Below, piece after piece: positions 46,698-55,167 of a stretch of 64,000 nt of DNA. The position numbers and the translations under genes were made by a program. How positions within the stretch are numbered: position 1 is the stretch's first letter; each line of letters begins with the position of its first letter. Source of the DNA: Pseudomonas sp. MWU13-2105 (GTDB lineage Bacteria > Pseudomonadota > Gammaproteobacteria > Pseudomonadales > Pseudomonadaceae); assembly GCF_023242315.1 (NCBI RefSeq), contig NZ_JALLIY010000016.1:62001-126000 (forward strand), read 5' to 3'. A model generated the notes under the pieces. The model saw only the letters and a program-made list of their open reading frames with translations, searched no databases and had not been told where the DNA came from.

Positions 46698-47468
46698 TCA
46701 GGCCAGGCAGTCGCCATGGGCACGCAGTGCGCGCCGTGCGTAGTAGCTGAATGCGGCGCCGTGACGTTTCGCAGTGGAGATCCAGTCGTGAGCTTCTTTG
46801 CCCAATGCTTCGGGAATGGGCCGAATTTCCCCTGCGCTCATGGCCAACAATTGCATCCTGGCCGCACGTTCGAATAACAGCGCGAGCACGCAAGCTTCCT
46901 CAATCGAGCCACCCGCAATCAGCAAGCCATGGTGAGAGAGCAAGATGGCGCGCTTGTCACCGATGGCCTTGGAAATAATCTCGCCTTCTTCATTGCCCAC
47001 CGGAATACCCGGCCAATCCTTGAGAAAGGCGCAGTCGTCAAACAGCGGGCAGATGTCCATATGGGAAACGGCCAGCGGCACTTCCAGCATCGACAGCGTG
47101 GCGCTGTGCAGTGGATGCGTATGAATGATGCAATTCACATCCGCGCGGGCCCTGTAGAGCCAGCTGTGAAAGCGATTGGCAGGGTTTGCCATGCCCTGGC
47201 CTTCAAGCACCTTGAGGTCCTCATCGACCACCAGCAGATTCGACCCGCAAATCTCGTCAAAACCCAGGCCCAGGCGCTGCGTATAATAGGTGCCTGGCGC
47301 TTCGGCACGGGCAGTGATCTGTCCAGCCAGCCCCGAATCATGACCGCCGTCAAAAAGAATTCGGCAGGTGAGTGCAAGCTTCTGTCTCGGGGTATATTCG
47401 TTATCGATCAGCGCGGTCACCATTTGCTTCTCTGCGAGGGTGACAAGCTGATCCTTCGGGGTGTGCAT
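46698..47468 (-). CDS. Class II aldolase/adducin-family protein
   Basis: A 256-residue zinc-type class II aldolase: HTHPLHSATLS supplies two metal His and SHHGLLIAGGSIEEA the third (in part), with CGSNLLVVDED as the usual early loop. It is related to fuculose-phosphate aldolase and hydroxyacid-processing relatives. ATG 47468 is taken as start; the GTG at 47480 with AGGT upstream is a real alternative, and the frame is open to 47546. A gene for a pyruvate-type lyase follows after 41 bases. Confidence 0.85.
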   Translation of the reverse strand: MHTPKDQLVTLAEKQMVTALIDNEYTPRQKLALTCRILFDGGHDSGLAGQITARAEAPGTYYTQRLGLGFDEICGSNLLVVDEDLKVLEGQGMANPANRFHSWLYRARADVNCIIHTHPLHSATLSMLEVPLAVSHMDICPLFDDCAFLKDWPGIPVGNEEGEIISKAIGDKRAILLSHHGLLIAGGSIEEACVLALLFERAARMQLLAMSAGEIRPIPEALGKEAHDWISTAKRHGAAFSYYARRALRAHGDCLA

Positions 47469-47517
47469 GGTCGTGGTCACGGTCAGTACCTGGTCGAAAA
47501 CAGTTAAATTTGCCAAG

Positions 47518-47535
47518 GAGTCGCTGCAACGACTC
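47518..47535. other. Inverted repeat in the 5' region of the aldolase genes
   Basis: GAGTCG and CGACTC flank the 6-base loop CTGCAA, 50 bases before the class II aldolase start and 24 bases from the larger palindrome at 47559. It may be a leader hairpin of the aldolase mRNA or a second regulator site. Confidence 0.35.
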
Positions 47536-47558
47536 TCAAAGGACACAGGACGATCTTA

Positions 47559-47575
47559 ATGACACTTTGTGTCAT
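47559..47575. promoter_or_regulatory. Candidate XRE operator, palindrome ATGACAC-TTT-GTGTCAT
   Basis: Perfect 7-base arms around a TTT centre between the leftward aldolase gene and the rightward XRE-cupin gene. A further half-site GTGTCAT lies at 47587-47593, so the region carries three half-sites. Such spaced palindromes are usual for autoregulated XRE repressors, and this one lies 42 bases from the XRE start. It would allow one repressor to control both divergent units. Confidence 0.6.
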
Positions 47576-47616
47576 AATCAACCCGAGTGTCATTACTTTT
47601 CAAGGAATGGCGTTGG

Positions 47617-48153
47617 ATGGCGGTGCAGCTGAGAATTTTGCGTAAGAAGATGGGGATAACCCTGGAGCAGCTTGCCGGGCAAACCGGATTGACCAAGAGC
47701 TATCTGTCGAAGGTGGAGCGAGGTGTGAGTTCGCCCTCCATTGCGGTGGCGCTCAAACTGGCCAAGGCCTTGAATGCCCAGGCTGAAGAGTTGTTCAGCA
47801 CCGAGGCGGTGCCCGCAGAAGGCTACAGCCTGGTTCGACGCCAGCAACGCGAGGCCGATGATGCCGGCGTATCGGCGGCTCATGTACCGCTGGCGCGCCA
47901 TATCGGCCATCGGGCATTGCTGCCATTTCTGGTCTACCCGCCACGCTCGTTTGGCCACTCCGCCTTCAAAGAGCATCTTGGAGAGGAGTTCATCTATGTG
48001 GTTCGTGGACGCGTCGAAATTGATTTCGGCAACGAACGACAGACACTGGATGAAGGCGACGCCCTTCATTTCAATGCGCAGAAATCTCATCGCCTGCGCA
48101 CCGTTTCTGATGAGCAGGCAGAGTTGTTGGTCGTCGTCCATAGCTCGGATTAG
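47617..48153 (+). CDS. XRE-family regulator with C-terminal cupin sensor
   Basis: A 178-residue regulator. The helix-turn-helix reads RKKMGITLEQLAGQTGLTKSYLSKVERG, given in part as LAGQTGLTKSYLSKVERG. The cupin is at about 105-170 with EFIYVVRGRVEIDFG and LDEGDALHFNAQKSHRLR (in part). It probably senses a small carboxylate or similar ligand. ATG 47617 is preferred, with AAGGA 10 bases upstream; the open frame before it has no HTH. It is divergent from the aldolase pair and followed by the fumarate-reductase-like genes after 171 bases. Confidence 0.9.
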   Translation: MAVQLRILRKKMGITLEQLAGQTGLTKSYLSKVERGVSSPSIAVALKLAKALNAQAEELFSTEAVPAEGYSLVRRQQREADDAGVSAAHVPLARHIGHRALLPFLVYPPRSFGHSAFKEHLGEEFIYVVRGRVEIDFGNERQTLDEGDALHFNAQKSHRLRTVSDEQAELLVVVHSSD

Positions 48154-48324
48154 GTGCTGGGATTCGATCAGACCTGGGTGTCACGCGGCGGCGGCGCAGT
48201 TGGAAACGTTCAGCATCGACAGGTGGCGTGTTCGGTTTTATTGAGCAACATCAGTTCTACTCTGGCCGTCATGCTCTAGGCTGCTCTTGAGCCCTAGCCG
48301 TCCGCGGGGCGTTCAGGAGTTTTT

Positions 48325-48960
48325 ATGCCAACATCCCCGGTTCAGGTCACCATCAATGGAGAACTGATCGAAACCAGCGCACTGCGTTCGATCCTGGAAG
48401 CCGTTATCGACTCGGGACAACCGCTCATCGACGCTGTCGGCTGCATGGGCCAAGGCGTCTGTGGCTCGTGCCGGGTGCTGATCCGGCGTGCCGGCGAACG
48501 TGAGGTCAGCACCGCCCTGGCCTGCGAAACCCGGGTCGAGCAGGGTTTGCAGATCAGCTTCCTCGACCATCTGCCCATGAACCGGCACCACACCTACAAC
48601 CTCCATGACTGGGATGACACCTGGAACATCTCGGAGCGCATTGCCGCCACCTTTCCCGAAGCCAGTCATTGCCGGCACTGCGGCGGTTGCGACCGCGCCT
48701 GCCCCAAGGGCCTGGAGGTGCAGAAAGGCGTCAACCTGGCCGCCGTCGGGGATCTGTCGGCGAGCCAGGTATTCGACGAATGCATCATGTGCAACCTGTG
48801 CACCATTGCCTGCCCCGAACACATTTCGCCGAACCATCTGGGCCTCTACATACGCCGGATGTCAGCTTCCGTGGGCTTTCGACCGGCGGACCTGATGCAG
48901 CGCCTGAGCCAGATCAACCGCGGCGTGATGAGCGTCGACCCCAACGTGACTGTGGAATAA
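48325..48960 (+). CDS. Iron-sulfur subunit, FrdB/SdhB-like, with two 4Fe-4S motifs
   Basis: A 211-residue protein. The N-terminal ferredoxin fold has Cys40, Cys46, Cys49 and Cys67 (CMGQGVCGSC and LACET) for a 2Fe-2S cluster. The helical C-terminal domain has CRHCGGCDRACPKG (116, 119, 122, 126) and CIMCNLCTIACPEH (153, 156, 159, 163), two full CxxCxxCxxxCP motifs. SdhB/FrdB of the respiratory enzymes carry one 4Fe-4S and one 3Fe-4S; here both look like 4Fe-4S, as in soluble TfrB/HdrC-like proteins. CAGGAG precedes ATG 48325. First gene of a four-gene unit. Confidence 0.88.
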   Translation: MPTSPVQVTINGELIETSALRSILEAVIDSGQPLIDAVGCMGQGVCGSCRVLIRRAGEREVSTALACETRVEQGLQISFLDHLPMNRHHTYNLHDWDDTWNISERIAATFPEASHCRHCGGCDRACPKGLEVQKGVNLAAVGDLSASQVFDECIMCNLCTIACPEHISPNHLGLYIRRMSASVGFRPADLMQRLSQINRGVMSVDPNVTVE

Positions 48961-48970
48961 GGAACACGAC

Positions 48971-50629
48971 ATGCCCGGTATTCCTTATCCGCAAGCCCTG
49001 GCCCAACTACGTGCCAGCGCTTGCGAGCCCGCCTCTGAAGCATTCGATAAACAGACACTGCTGCACGCCTTCCACCCGGACTATCAGGTTGGGGCCAATA
49101 CGCCGCTGCGGGTGGGCGTGAATCGCGGGGACAATTGCCCGCGCGAACTGGCAGAGCGCCTGCACAGCAACGCGCAAATTGATGACGCGGCCTTGGCCGG
49201 CGCCCCGGTGGTCAATACCGGCGTGCTGATTATCGGCGGCGGCGGTGCCGGTTGCGCGGCGGCGCTGACCGCCGTGGAACATGGTGCGCATGTCATTCTC
49301 GCGACCAAGCTGCGCTTGGGCGACAGCAATACGGTGATGGCCGAGGGCGGTATACAGGCGGCCGTCGGCGAGGATGACAGCCCGCAGATGCACTTTGAAG
49401 ACACCCTGCGCGCCGGCCACCTCTGTGCCGATCGAACGCTGGCGGCGCGCCTCGCCCAGTCGGGGCCGGAGAGTATTCGTTGGCTGATCGAGCGCGGCAT
49501 GCACTTCGACCTCGCCGAGGGCGGCCTGATCGGTGGCAAGCTGCTGCGCAAGAAACCCGGCGGCGCCAGCCGTGCGCGCATCCTCTCGTTCAAGGACTAC
49601 ACGGGTCTTGAGATGATGCGGGTGCTGCGCGAGGCGGTGGAACTGGAAGAACGGGTGAGCGTGTGGAACCGCTGCCCCCTGGTCGAGCTGCTCTCCGACG
49701 AAAGCGGCACCTGCGTGGGCGGCGTACTGTACAACCTGGAACGGCACAGCTTCATCCTCGTGCGCGCCAGCCGCGTGATACTCGCCACCGGTGGTGCCGG
49801 GCGTCTGCATCTGAATGGTTTCCCCACGTCCAACCATTATGGCGCCACCGCCGACGGCTTGATCCTGGCCTATCGTCTTGGCGCTCGCTTGCGCGAAATC
49901 GATTCCTTCCAGTATCACCCCACCGGATTGGCCTGGCCGTCGCATCGTGTCGGCGGGCTTGTTTCCGAAGCCGCGCGCTCGGCCGGCGCCTATCTGGTGA
50001 ACGGCCTGGGGCAGCGTTTCATCCCCGAGCTGCAAACCCGCGATGTGGTGTCCGCCGCGATCCTCAAGGAATGCGCCGAGGGCCGTGGCGTCGAGCGTGA
50101 CGGGCAATTGGGCGTCCTGCTCGATACGCCCGGGCTGGAACGCCGCCATCCGGGGATTCTCAAGGAGCGCCTGGTGAGCCTGGGGCATGTCGCGGCCCAG
50201 TGCGGTATCGATCCAGCCGTGGAGCCGCTGATTGTCCGGCCGACCCTGCATTATCAAAACGGTGGCGTGGCCATCAACGAGAACGGCGAAACCTCGGTGC
50301 ACGGGCTGTACTGCGTCGGTGAAATCAGCGGCGGCATCCATGGACGCAATCGCATGATGGGCAACGCCCTGGCGGAGATCATCACTTTCGGGCGCAGGGC
50401 TGGAGAGCACGCGGCACACAACGCCGACCCCACGCCCGCGCCGAAGGTCGGCCTGTCCCACGTGTACGACTGGCAACGCCAGTTGATCGCCGCCGGCTTG
50501 CCACTGGACGTCTACGGCCCCGAGCTGTTCCCCGGGTACGGCAACTTCGACCTGCGCCAGCACAGCACCGTGCCCCACCGGGGCAAGGGTGCACTGCCGA
50601 CCACTCACGCCGACTCGCTGCCTTACTGA
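48971..50629 (+). CDS. Flavoprotein subunit, FrdA/SdhA-like, without the covalent-FAD His
   Basis: A 552-residue FAD protein with an N-terminal extension of about 70 residues before VLIIGGGGAGCAAAL. The position that is His in SdhA/FrdA (HTVAAEGG) is Asn120 (SNTVMAEGG), so FAD should be bound non-covalently. Dicarboxylate-site residues can be matched to E. coli FrdA: His316 (YHPTG), Glu333 and Arg336 (SEAARSAGA), His427 (LHYQNGG) and Arg461 (GRNRMMGNA). The substrate is therefore probably succinate, fumarate or a related dicarboxylate. The gene lies 10 bases after the iron-sulfur gene. Confidence 0.9.
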   Translation: MPGIPYPQALAQLRASACEPASEAFDKQTLLHAFHPDYQVGANTPLRVGVNRGDNCPRELAERLHSNAQIDDAALAGAPVVNTGVLIIGGGGAGCAAALTAVEHGAHVILATKLRLGDSNTVMAEGGIQAAVGEDDSPQMHFEDTLRAGHLCADRTLAARLAQSGPESIRWLIERGMHFDLAEGGLIGGKLLRKKPGGASRARILSFKDYTGLEMMRVLREAVELEERVSVWNRCPLVELLSDESGTCVGGVLYNLERHSFILVRASRVILATGGAGRLHLNGFPTSNHYGATADGLILAYRLGARLREIDSFQYHPTGLAWPSHRVGGLVSEAARSAGAYLVNGLGQRFIPELQTRDVVSAAILKECAEGRGVERDGQLGVLLDTPGLERRHPGILKERLVSLGHVAAQCGIDPAVEPLIVRPTLHYQNGGVAINENGETSVHGLYCVGEISGGIHGRNRMMGNALAEIITFGRRAGEHAAHNADPTPAPKVGLSHVYDWQRQLIAAGLPLDVYGPELFPGYGNFDLRQHSTVPHRGKGALPTTHADSLPY

Positions 50630-50630
50630 G

Positions 50631-51890
50631 ATGTCTGAGATGAAGACTCAACACGTATTACTCGCCCCCGCCGTACAAGTGGGCGCCGACCTCAATGCCT
50701 GGTTCACCCAGGGCGGCGGTGAAGGCTTGCGCACCGCGCTAAGGGATCCGGGCGGCATTCTCCCGACCCTGGCCGAAGCAGACCTGCGCGGCCTGGGTGG
50801 CGCCGGTTTCCCTACCCATCGCAAGTGGGCCGCCGTGGCGGAGCAACCTGCAGAGCTGGAAAAATATGTCCTGTGCAACGGCAACGAGGATGAGCCAGGC
50901 ACCTTCAAGGATCGCGAGTTACTGGAGAAATCGCCGCATCAAGTGATCGAAGGCGCGCTGATTGCCGCGCTGGCCACAGGGGCCAATCACGTTTATCTCT
51001 ACGTCAACCCGCACCAGCACTGCGCAGTGGCCGTTGTGCGCCAGGCCGTCGAACAATGGCGGGGCTCTACCCTCCTGGCCGAAGTCGCCCGGCAGCAGAA
51101 TCGCCCAATCGACCTTGCAGTGGTGGAAAGCTCGGGCCTGTATATCGGCGGCGAGGAAACCGCGGTGATCGCCAGTGTCGAAGGTGGCTTCCCCTTCCCC
51201 CGGCAAAAACCGCCCTACCCCGCGCAAAGTGGCGTGCATGGCCAACCGACGCTGATCAACAACATCGAAACCCTGGCCCATGTTGCCCATATCCTGCGCC
51301 ATGGAGCCGCCTGGTACCGGGACCTGGGCCTGGGTAACGCCTGCGGGACCAAGCTCTACTCACTCTCCGGGGACGTACTCAGGCCAGGCCTGTACGAGCT
51401 GCCGATGGGCACCTCGTTGCGCACGCTGATTTTCGAGCACGGCGGTGGCATGTTGTGCGAACGCGCCTTCAAGGCGGTATTCACCGGTGGTCCTTCCAAT
51501 ACCCTGCTGGGCGCGGATGACCTGGATGTGCCCTTGGACTTCGATACGCTCAAGGCCCGTGGTTCAAGCCTGGGGACCGGGGCCATGATCGTGATTTCGG
51601 AGGGCACCAGCATCGTGCGCAAGGTGGCGGAGTACGTCGACTTCTTTGCTGCGGGCTCCTGCGGCCAGTGCCCGCCTTGCAAAGCCGGGACCTATCAGCT
51701 CTCGCGGTTACTGCGGCGAATCGATACCGGCACGGGTCTGCCCGATGACCTGAAGGCACTGGAGAGTCTCTGCCATCTGCTTCCGGGCAGTGGCCGCTGT
51801 GGCCTGATCGATGGCGCAGCAACGGTGGTCCTCAGCTCCCTGAAGCAATTTCGCAACGAATACGCCGCTCAAGTCATTGCAGTGGGTTGA
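50631..51890 (+). CDS. NuoF-like NADH-binding flavoprotein
   Basis: A 419-residue protein of the NuoF/HoxF family. The NADH loop is GLGGAGFPTHRKW (NuoF: GRGGAGFPTG), the FMN site CNGNEDEPGTFKDRELLE (in part), and the terminal 4Fe-4S motif GSCGQCPPCKAGTYQL with a fourth Cys in GSGRCGLIDGA. NuoE- and NuoG-like partners are absent. It starts 1 base after the stop of the FrdA-like gene. It should pass electrons between NAD(H) and the iron-sulfur subunit. Its stop overlaps the transporter start (TGATG). Confidence 0.9.
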   Translation: MSEMKTQHVLLAPAVQVGADLNAWFTQGGGEGLRTALRDPGGILPTLAEADLRGLGGAGFPTHRKWAAVAEQPAELEKYVLCNGNEDEPGTFKDRELLEKSPHQVIEGALIAALATGANHVYLYVNPHQHCAVAVVRQAVEQWRGSTLLAEVARQQNRPIDLAVVESSGLYIGGEETAVIASVEGGFPFPRQKPPYPAQSGVHGQPTLINNIETLAHVAHILRHGAAWYRDLGLGNACGTKLYSLSGDVLRPGLYELPMGTSLRTLIFEHGGGMLCERAFKAVFTGGPSNTLLGADDLDVPLDFDTLKARGSSLGTGAMIVISEGTSIVRKVAEYVDFFAAGSCGQCPPCKAGTYQLSRLLRRIDTGTGLPDDLKALESLCHLLPGSGRCGLIDGAATVVLSSLKQFRNEYAAQVIAVG

Positions 51891-53398
51891 TGACGTCCAA
51901 TCCCCTTCGATCGCATTCAGCCCCCGGTATTATTAGGAACTCGATAGTGCGTAATCTCTGGACATTTCTGCTGCCACCTTGCGTAGCGCTGGTGCTCGCC
52001 CTCCTGCCGGCACCGGCCGGACTGGCCCCTCATGCCTGGTATTTTTTCGCCCTGTTCGCCGGTGTGGTCGTAGGGCTTATTTTCGAACCGCTGCCGGGCG
52101 CCGTGATTGGCCTGATCGGGGTCGCGGTCGCGGCGGTGCTGGCGCCCTGGGTGCTGTTCAGCCCGGAACAACTGGCCAGCGCCAGTTTCAAGGTACCCGC
52201 AGAGGCCTTGAAATGGGGCCTGTCGGGCTTCGCGAACAACACGGTCTGGTTGATCTTCAGCGCCTTCATGTTTGCCCTGGGCTATGAGAAGACCGGACTG
52301 GGGCGGCGTATTGCGTTGCTGCTGGTCAAGCGCATGGGCCGCAAGACCCTGACCCTGGGCTATGCCGTCATGCTCGCGGACCTGGTGCTGGCGCCCTTTA
52401 CCCCGTCCAACACCGCTCGCAGTGGCGGGACCATCTACCCGGTGATTCGCAACCTGCCCGGACTCTACGACTCCAAACCGAACGACCCCAGCGCGCGGCG
52501 CATCGGTTCCTATCTGATGTGGGTAGCCATCGCCTCCACCTGTGTCACCAGCTCGCTGTTCATGACCGCCTTGGCGCCCAACCTGCTGGCATCGGCCCTG
52601 ATCGAAAAAATCGCCGGCGTGCATATCTCCTGGGGCCAGTGGTTTATCGCCGCGGCACCGGTCGGCTTGCTGTTACTGGCCGTGCTGCCCTTGCTGGCGT
52701 ACTGGCTGTATCCGCCGCAGATCAAGAGCAACGAAGAAGTGCCGGCCTGGGCGGCCCGCGAACTGGCCGATCTGGGCCCACTGTCAGGCCGCGAAAAGAT
52801 CCTCTTGGCGTTGGTGGCGAGTGCGCTCGGACTGTGGATATTCGCGGGGGATTGGCTCGACCCGGCCCTGGTGGGCATCCTCGTCATCGTGTTGATGCTC
52901 CTGACCAATGTCATCACTTGGGATGACGCATTGGGCAACAAGGCCGCCTGGAACACCTTCGCCTGGTTCGCCACCTTGGTGGCCCTGGCCGACGGGCTGA
53001 CCCGGGTGGGCTTTGTGCCGTGGTTTGGTCAATTCGTCGCGGCGCACCTGAATGGATTTTCTCCAACCGTTGCCATGCTGTTGCTGGTGGTGGTGTTTTA
53101 TCTGGCCCATTACCTGTTCGCCAGCTCCACCGCCCACACCACCGCGCTACTGCCGGTGATGCTGGCGGCCGGAATGGGGGTGAGCGGCATCGATCTGCAA
53201 GCCTTCGCGCTGCTCCTGGGTACGTCCCTGGGGCTGATGGGCATCATTACGCCCTATGGCACGGGGCCGAGCCCGGTCTACTACGGCAGTGGCTATCTAC
53301 CCAGTGCCGATTACTGGCGCCTGGGCTCGATCTTCGGTGGGTTGTTTCTCATTCTGCTGCTGGGCCTGGGCGCGCCCTGGATCCTTGCGTTGTCTTAG
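51890..53398 (+). CDS. DASS-family (SLC13) dicarboxylate/anion transporter
   Basis: A 502-residue membrane carrier with about 12 hydrophobic segments. Motifs FTPSNTARSGGTIYPVIRNL (in part, with the SNTARSGG substrate loop) and a second half SSTAHTTALLPVMLAA match the CitT/TtdT (citrate-succinate, tartrate-succinate) branch. ATG 51890 overlaps the stop of the NuoF-like gene, so it is coupled to that unit; a TTG one codon earlier would overlap more. It probably imports the dicarboxylate acted on by the three-subunit enzyme. Confidence 0.9.
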   Translation: MTSNPLRSHSAPGIIRNSIVRNLWTFLLPPCVALVLALLPAPAGLAPHAWYFFALFAGVVVGLIFEPLPGAVIGLIGVAVAAVLAPWVLFSPEQLASASFKVPAEALKWGLSGFANNTVWLIFSAFMFALGYEKTGLGRRIALLLVKRMGRKTLTLGYAVMLADLVLAPFTPSNTARSGGTIYPVIRNLPGLYDSKPNDPSARRIGSYLMWVAIASTCVTSSLFMTALAPNLLASALIEKIAGVHISWGQWFIAAAPVGLLLLAVLPLLAYWLYPPQIKSNEEVPAWAARELADLGPLSGREKILLALVASALGLWIFAGDWLDPALVGILVIVLMLLTNVITWDDALGNKAAWNTFAWFATLVALADGLTRVGFVPWFGQFVAAHLNGFSPTVAMLLLVVVFYLAHYLFASSTAHTTALLPVMLAAGMGVSGIDLQAFALLLGTSLGLMGIITPYGTGPSPVYYGSGYLPSADYWRLGSIFGGLFLILLLGLGAPWILALS

Positions 53399-53556
53399 AG
53401 TCGCGGCGTCAACGACCTGAGAAAGCTTGTGACCGTTGGTTTTTTGACAGTCCTCTGCGGCGTGTAACGCTGACGCTACTCCAAAACCAAGATTGAGAAA
53501 CCCAATGTAGTGCCCGGCTCAGTTGGACCACTACAGTCAACGCCCAGCGCAGCAGA

Positions 53557-53581
53557 CACAAAAGCCCGCATAAGGCGGGCC
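53557..53581 (-). terminator. Intrinsic terminator of the PAS chemoreceptor gene
   Basis: GCCCGC-ATAAG-GCGGGC (53564-53580) forms a perfect 6-base stem with a five-base loop. Read on the minus strand it is followed by TTTTGTG. It lies 21 bases beyond the end of the chemoreceptor gene, so it ends that transcript. Confidence 0.75.
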
Positions 53582-53601
53582 TCTGCAAAAGGATCGTTCA
53601 A

Positions 53602-55167
53602 TTACCGGTTAAAGCGCTCAACCAATGAGTATTGCGTGAACGCGGTCTTGGTCAGTTCTTTGTTCAGGTCCGCCGACTGATGTGCCTGTTCCGAGGTTTG
53701 ATCGGCCAGATGGGCTATCGTGGTGATGGTACGACTGATTTCTTCGGCAACGGCGGTTTGCTCTTCAGTGGCCGCGGCAATCTGGCTGGTCATATCAGTG
53801 ATGTGAGAGACCGCTTCGCTGATACCCACCAAGGCTTTGTCCGCCTCGAGCACCCAAGTCACCCCTTCTTCGGCCTGACGATGACCGCTCTCCATGGTCT
53901 GCACGGCGTTGTTGGACGAGGTCTGGAGTTTGGTGATCAGGGCATGGATCTGAGTGGTGGATTGCGAGGTACGCTGGGCCAGTTGGCGTACCTCATCAGC
54001 CACCACCGCGAAGCCCCGGCCCATGTCGCCGGCGCGCGCGGCTTCGATAGCGGCATTCAGTGCCAGCAGATTGGTTTGATCGGCAATACCTTTGATCACG
54101 TCAACGACGGTCCCTATTTCGTTGCTGTCCTTAGCCAACTGAGCAACCGTCACACTGGTCTCGCCGACAACGGCGGAGAGGCGCTCAATAGCCTCGCGGG
54201 TGTCTCGTGCCACATCTCGGCCACGACTGGTCAGCAGGTTGGCCTGTTGGGTGGCATCAGCCGTACGCTGGACGTGGCTGGCGACTTCCTGGGTGGTCGC
54301 GGCCATCTGATTGACTGCGGTAGACACCTGTTCGGTTTCGACGCGCTGGCGATCAAGGCCATCTGAGCTGCCAGTGGCAAGCACATCGGATTGTCTCGCC
54401 AATGCACTGAGTTGTTCGGCGGTATCTTGCAAGCGTGTTAAACAGGTCTTCAGGCGCAAAGTCTGGCTGACGAAGGCCGTTTCCAGGCGCCCTTCAGGTC
54501 CAAGTGCATCGCTGTACATCTGGGCAATCAACGAGTCGGAGGTTGAGGGCTCAGCCATCTGCAACAGGCGCAGCGTTCCTCGCCTCTGCCAGCGTGAAGA
54601 AAGCAAGCCCGTCGGCACAGCTATACCTACCGCCATAGCGATCGCCACGGGTGTGCTGAAGAACAGACCGCCCATGGCACCCGCCAACCCCATAGCCAGG
54701 TACGGCAGGCAATCCAACAGAACCGGCAGCCATGTGTCTTGACGGGGGATGGCCGGCTTTCCCTGGCTGATGCGTTTATAGAGGGATTCAGCACGGCGAA
54801 TCTGATCAGCCGTCGGTTTGACTCGGACCGATTCAAAGCCCGCCACCTGGTCGCCTTCAAATATCGGCGTGACGTACGCGTTGACCCAGTAGTGGTCGCC
54901 ATTTTTGGAGCGGTTTTTGACGATACCCATCCACGGGCGGCCTTGCTTGAGAGCGCCCCACATATGGGCAAACACGGCAGGCGGGACATCAGGATGACGG
55001 ACAATATTTTGCGGGGCGTCAATCAGGTCAGCACGATCAAAACCACTGATCTCCACGAAGGCATCATTGCAGTAAGTAATAACGCCTCGGGCGTTGGTCG
55101 TCGAGATGAGTTTCTGCTGCGGTGCGAGTGAAATCTCACGCTGCGTAACGGGTTGATTATTTCTCAT
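53602..55167 (-). CDS. Aer-like chemoreceptor with N-terminal PAS domain
   Basis: A 521-residue chemoreceptor. The PAS domain (about 15-125) has the Aer-type YCNDAFVEISGF, IVRHPDVPPAVFAHMW and KNRSKNGDHYWVNAYVTP elements, so FAD-based redox or energy sensing is likely. A membrane hairpin lies at about 150-195, then HAMP-like and signalling regions with ADQTNLLALNAAIEAARAGD (in part). No periplasmic domain is visible, as in Aer. Upstream on the minus strand a GCCGATAG (55195-55202) resembles a sigma-28 -10 element, but the -35 is not convincing. Confidence 0.9.
   Translation of the reverse strand: MRNNQPVTQREISLAPQQKLISTTNARGVITYCNDAFVEISGFDRADLIDAPQNIVRHPDVPPAVFAHMWGALKQGRPWMGIVKNRSKNGDHYWVNAYVTPIFEGDQVAGFESVRVKPTADQIRRAESLYKRISQGKPAIPRQDTWLPVLLDCLPYLAMGLAGAMGGLFFSTPVAIAMAVGIAVPTGLLSSRWQRRGTLRLLQMAEPSTSDSLIAQMYSDALGPEGRLETAFVSQTLRLKTCLTRLQDTAEQLSALARQSDVLATGSSDGLDRQRVETEQVSTAVNQMAATTQEVASHVQRTADATQQANLLTSRGRDVARDTREAIERLSAVVGETSVTVAQLAKDSNEIGTVVDVIKGIADQTNLLALNAAIEAARAGDMGRGFAVVADEVRQLAQRTSQSTTQIHALITKLQTSSNNAVQTMESGHRQAEEGVTWVLEADKALVGISEAVSHITDMTSQIAAATEEQTAVAEEISRTITTIAHLADQTSEQAHQSADLNKELTKTAFTQYSLVERFNR

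Noticed and set aside
49007..50608. Open frame of about 533 codons on the minus strand opposite the FrdA-like gene
   Set aside because: Antisense shadow of a gene with intact FAD and active-site motifs; no domain or signal in the translation.
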